From positions 558,001 through 622,000 of the forward strand of contig NZ_CP091285.1 of the NCBI RefSeq assembly GCF_021650975.2: a DNA stretch of 64,000 bases. The letters run 5' to 3'. This DNA is from Flavobacterium jumunjinense (GTDB taxonomy: Bacteria > Bacteroidota > Bacteroidia > Flavobacteriales > Flavobacteriaceae). Shown here piece after piece: positions 63,610-64,000 of this stretch; within the stretch, counting starts at the first letter, position 1; each line of letters begins with the position of its first letter. The notes below the pieces were generated by a model that was given only the letters and a program-made list of their open reading frames with translations, was not told the origin of the DNA and ran no database searches. A program made the translations under genes and the position numbers.

Positions 63610-64000
63610 ATGAAATGTATTTTTTGCGATAATAAAAATGATGCCAAATCTATTGAGCATATTGTTCCGGAGTCTTTCGGAAATAACTTCTACACTCTTC
63701 CAAAAGGAGCAGTTTGTGATGACTGTAATAGTAGATTTTCAACTTTTGAAGGAAAGGCTTTAACGAATTCTGTTTTTGCAATGGAAAGAGCTCGTCTTGG
63801 AGTTGTAACTAAAAAAGGTAAGAATTCAAAAGGAAAAGTAAACGAACTTATTATTGAAGGAGATAAAAACTTTAGAAAAACATATTTGACAATTAAGGGA
63901 ATTGACCAAAACAATTCTAGAAATTACGATTCTGAAAAAAGAACAATTCAAGTAGTAGTTCCTGCATTTGACAAAAGTGAAGTAGCAACTTCAAAGTTGC
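63610..64000 (+). CDS. HNH-type endonuclease domain protein, 3' end cut off by window edge
   Basis: The frame starts at ATG 63610 and is open to the window end (130 codons visible). The product begins MKCIFCDNKN, then KSIEHIVPESFGNNF and GAVCDDCNSRFSTFEG: two CxxC pairs (Cys 3/6 and 37/40) around EHIVPES and a final Asn. This is the zinc-ribbon HNH_5-like pattern with the catalytic His near residue 17. It is expressed from repeat A copy 3. Such proteins occur in restriction and phage-defence loci, but the rest of the gene is not visible. Confidence 0.75.
   Translation, partial: MKCIFCDNKNDAKSIEHIVPESFGNNFYTLPKGAVCDDCNSRFSTFEGKALTNSVFAMERARLGVVTKKGKNSKGKVNELIIEGDKNFRKTYLTIKGIDQNNSRNYDSEKRTIQVVVPAFDKSEVATSKL

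Overview
The window is AT-rich DNA that reads as a Flavobacteriia (probably Flavobacteriaceae) chromosome. The reasons are the TANNTTTG-type -7 promoter boxes, starts without Shine-Dalgarno sequences, a Bacteroidota-type (subtype iii) type VI secretion system (T6SS), a PorT-family gliding/T9SS protein, a TamL lipoprotein and the order of the housekeeping genes. I cannot name a genus.

Region 1 (1-34.3 kb) is a T6SS-iii locus. A rightward block carries baseplate, membrane and ATPase genes: the end of tssK, then tssO, tssH/clpV, tssE and tssF. A leftward block from 34.3 kb carries a PKD-domain membrane protein, tssB, tssC and hcp. Between them lies about 24 kb of leftward cargo modules: hcp2 with a toxin-23-like protein, vgrG2 with an HExxH metallopeptidase, a DUF4280 (PAAR-like)/M23 fusion, vgrG1 with a Tle1-like lipase, a LysM protein, a DUF4280 protein and an OmpA-domain giant. 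Most are followed by a small lipoprotein that could be the matching immunity factor. Decayed fragments of the M23 effector, an 84-bp tandem repeat and a 57-codon truncated docking ORF show that cargo turns over here. tssG, tssN, tssQ, tssR and the start of tssK are not in the window.

Region 2 (34.4-53 kb) is housekeeping: etfBA, a bifunctional nuclease, nupC, thyA, a TonB-like protein, a large zinc metalloprotease, a DUF547 protein, an aldehyde dehydrogenase, folA, menG/ubiE, porT, a TrmH-family methyltransferase, tamL, fbaA, accD and tRNA-Leu(UAG).

Region 3 (53-64 kb), directly after tRNA-Leu, is accessory DNA built from short gene modules separated by long non-coding repeats. Repeat A (three copies) combines a terminator, TACGTA boxes, a consensus promoter and a GTATGACA-type palindrome. 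Repeat B (two copies) brackets a three-gene operon. Repeat C (two copies, 174/175 identical) has inverted ends resembling integron attC sites. Genes include a Crp/Fnr regulator with a small membrane protein and a flavodoxin-fold oxidoreductase, two possible immunity-like orphans, a Tat-exported HisC-like aminotransferase, a lipoprotein, a UmuC remnant and an HNH protein cut by the window end. The best candidate for an undescribed system is the operon at 59.8-63.05 kb: a protein with an OB-like segment, a 98-residue helical protein and a divergent tRNA-guanine transglycosylase-like enzyme.
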